In this document: piece after piece, positions 61,501 through 64,000 of the stretch
Layout: every line of letters begins with the position of its first letter
Numbering within the stretch: position 1 is the first letter of the stretch
Source: Eudorina sp. 2006-703-Eu-15
Taxonomy: Eukaryota; Chlorophyta; Chlorophyceae; Chlamydomonadales; Volvocaceae
Assembly (NCBI GenBank): GCA_003117195.1
Contig: BDSI01000195.1
Location: 62,001-126,000, forward strand
Direction of reading: 5' to 3'
DNA: 64,000 nucleotides
Notes under the pieces: generated by a model
Databases searched by the model: none
What the model saw: only the letters and a program-made list of their open reading frames with translations
Told to the model about the DNA's origin: nothing
Program-made: the position numbers and the translations under genes

Positions 61501-64000
61501 CCTACCAACTTACCAACACCTGGATGGGCTACCACCGCGCCTGCAAGCAATGAGGAGTAACCACCAAGGGAGTCAGCTCGTGCCATGAGCAAGGGGCCGA
61601 TTCGCAGCGGCTGACTCATCACCTTGTAGGCGCGGACTGACCACCGCACCTGGCCAATCAATCCGCAACAGCAGCCACCGCGCCTGCAAGCAATGAGGAG
61701 TAACCACCAAGGGAGTCAGCTCGTGCCATAACGCGCGGGCAGATCCGTATTATCGCACAGCCACAACACCGACCTGGCCCATCACCTATCACCATGAGCG
61801 GCCCTGCACGCAAGTACGCAAGTCAGGCGGTCAGACCGCCTATCGTGGAAGGCAGTTGCACAGTGATGTAGATGCCGACGTACCGTCGAGATAGGTCCGC
61901 AGGCGCTCTTCTGGACCAACTAACGTAAGCAGGCTCCATCTCGCGAGGGGCATCGCAGCGCACAAGGAATGGGGCGGGGGGTTAGAAGAGTGACGTGATC
62001 AAATCAAGCTCGTGGGTCTACGGCATTGTACGAAATCAATAGCAAACAACGTGAATGCGTGTGCAAAGGCTGCGCTGCGCTGTGCTGAGCTTAGCTGAAC
62101 GGCGGCGGGGCTGAGGTGGCTGCTGCGCGGAGCTGAACGGCGGGGCTGAGGTGGCTGCTGCGCGGAGCTGAAGCAATCAAGGGCGGTGCTGCAAGACGAC
62201 GCGGGACCGTGCGAAGGATGATTCCCCGAGCCCAACCCAGTTACCCAATCCATCCCTGGGCCCGACCCAACGAGCGACCCGGCACATACATGATCCCGAG
62301 CCCAGCCCATTTAGCCCAATCGTCACCTACCGGATGCGGGATCTCGTGAAGGTGCACACCATGGGCTTTGGTCTTGGGGATAGGATGTAGGGGGATGCGT
62401 CAGGCGGTGAGTGAACGTGTTGGCAAACCCGACGGATCGCTCCTTCCGATGAGCGATCCTGCAAGAAGCGACGCGAGGGCGGGGTCAGCGTGTATGGTGT
62501 GTGGAAAGCTGGCGTGGAAAGCTGGCGAAGCAAAACTTACCTACCAACTTACCAACACCTGGATGGGCTACCACCGCGCCTGCAAGCAATGAGGAGTAAT
62601 CACCAAGGGAGTCAGCTCGTGCCATGAGCAAGGGGCCGATTCGCAATCGATCACGAAGCGGCTGACTCATCACCTTGTAGGCGCGGACTGACCACCGCAC
62701 CTGGCCAATCAATCCGCAACAGCAGCCACCGCGCCTGCAAGCAATGAGGAGTAACCACCAAGGGAGTCAGCTTGTGCCATAACGCGCGGGCAGATCCGTA
62801 TTATCGCACAGCCACAACACCGACCTGGCCCATCACCTATCACCATGAGCGGCCCTGCACGCAAGTACGCAAGTAAGGCGGTCAGACCGCCTATCGTGGA
62901 AGGCAGTTGCACAGTGATGTAGATGCCGACGTACCGTCGAGATAGGTCCGCAGGCGCTCTTCTGGACCAACTAACGTAAGCAGGCTCCATCTCGCGAGGG
63001 GCATCGCAGCGCACAAGGAATGGGGCGGGGGTTAGAAGAGTGACGTGATCAAATCAAGCTCGTGGGTCTACGGCATTGTACGAAATCAATAGCAAACAAC
63101 GTGAATGCGTGTGCAAAGGCTGCGCTGCGCTGTGCTGAGCTTAGCTGAACGGCGGCGGGCTGAGGTGGCTGCTGCGCGGAGCTGAACGGCGGGGCTGAGG
63201 TGGCTGCTGCGCGGAGCTGAAGCAATCAAGGGCGGTGCTGCAAGACGACGCGGGACCGTGCGAAGGATGATTCCCCGAGCCCAACCCAGTTACCCAATCC
63301 ATCCCTGGGCCCGACCCAACGAGCGACCCGGCACATACATGATCCCGAGCCCAGCCCATTTAGCCCAATCGTCACCTACCGGATGCGGGATCTCGTGAAG
63401 GTGCACACCATGGGCTTGGGTCTTGGGGATAGGATGTAGGGGATGCGTCAGGCGGTGAGTGAACGTGTTGGCAAACCCGACGGAGCGCTCCTTCCGATGA
63501 GCGATCCTGCAAGAAGCGACGCGAGGGCGGGGTCAGCGTGTATGGTGTGTGGAAAGCTGGCGTGGTAAGCTGGCGAAGCAAAACTTACCTACCAACTTAC
63601 CAACACCTGGACCGCGCCTGCAAGCAATGAGGAGTAACCACCAAGGGAGTCAGCTCGTGCCATGAGCAAGGGGCCGATTCGCAATCGATCACGAAGCGGC
63701 TGACTCATCACCTTGTGGGCGCGGACTGACCACCGCACCTGGCCAATCAATCCGCAACAGCAGCCACCGCGCCTACAAGCAATAAGAAGAAACCACCAAG
63801 GGAGTCAGCTCGTGCCATAACGCGCGCGGGCAGATCCGTATTATCGCACAGCCACAACACCGACCTGGCCCATCACCTATCACCATGAGCGGTCCTGCAC
63901 GCAAGTACGCAAGTAAGGCGGTCAGACCGCCTATCGTGGAGGGCAGTTGCACAGTGATGTAGATGCCGACGTACCGTCGGGGTAGGTCCGCAGGCGCGCT
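58537..64000. repeat. Satellite array 4, unit about 1,050 bp, five units plus partial, open at the edge
   Basis: Anchors at about 59,034, 60,087, 61,135, 62,175 and 63,224. Units mix features of array 1 (CAGGCGGTGAG, GATCGCTCC) and of arrays 2 and 3 (CTTGGGGATAGG). They mostly keep the perfect palindrome, so this array is a distinct subfamily. The array continues beyond the window. Confidence 0.95.

Overview
The window looks like nuclear DNA of a GC-rich green alga, probably a chlorophycean of the Chlamydomonas/Volvox kind. The evidence is spliced eukaryotic genes with GT-AG introns of about 70-800 nt, long Gly/Ala/Gln-rich insertions in coding sequence, and a TGTAA polyadenylation motif about 65 nt after the ClpP stop codon. 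The species is not identified.

Positions 1-10,400 are single-copy and gene-bearing. On the left edge, minus strand, is the 5' end of a SLY1/SCFD1-type Sec1/Munc18 gene (vesicle fusion). Divergent from it is a six-exon gene (790-7031) for a 1,426-residue protein. It joins a complete but catalytically degenerate CobB/CbiA (cobyrinate a,c-diamide synthase) to a BtuF-type cobalamin-binding domain through a long low-complexity linker. Both the ATP-binding and the glutaminase active sites are eroded, so this looks like a pseudoenzyme turned into a corrinoid-related binding protein, and it is the most notable object here. Next, on the plus strand, is a seven-exon gene for a mitochondrial-type ClpP (7654-10359) with an intact catalytic triad. 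A 78-bp in-phase tandem duplication spans its exon 3 splice donor.

From about 11 kb to the right edge the window is repeats and I find no intact gene. A composite block is repeated in direct orientation: A block (about 2 kb), tyrosine-recombinase relic, B block (about 4 kb, containing minisatellites), then an array of about 1.05-kb satellite units. One partial copy (MU0, 11.7-24.5 kb) is followed by MU1 (24.5-40.0 kb), MU2 (40.0-51.2 kb) and MU3 (51.2 kb to the edge). The arrays hold 7, 8, 5 and at least 5 units. A tRNA-related SINE with a 9-bp target-site duplication is present in MU3 and, eroded, in MU2. MU1 keeps the empty site, which gives a relative order to the duplications. MU2 carries many small, mostly homopolymeric deletions in its A/B part, so it is either decaying or poorly polished sequence. 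This organisation fits a subtelomeric or pericentromeric domain, but no telomeric repeat array is visible.

Exon models were built by matching the conserved protein families across open frames and choosing GT/AG sites that keep the frame. Both complete models give lengths divisible by three. No alignment or database search was run.
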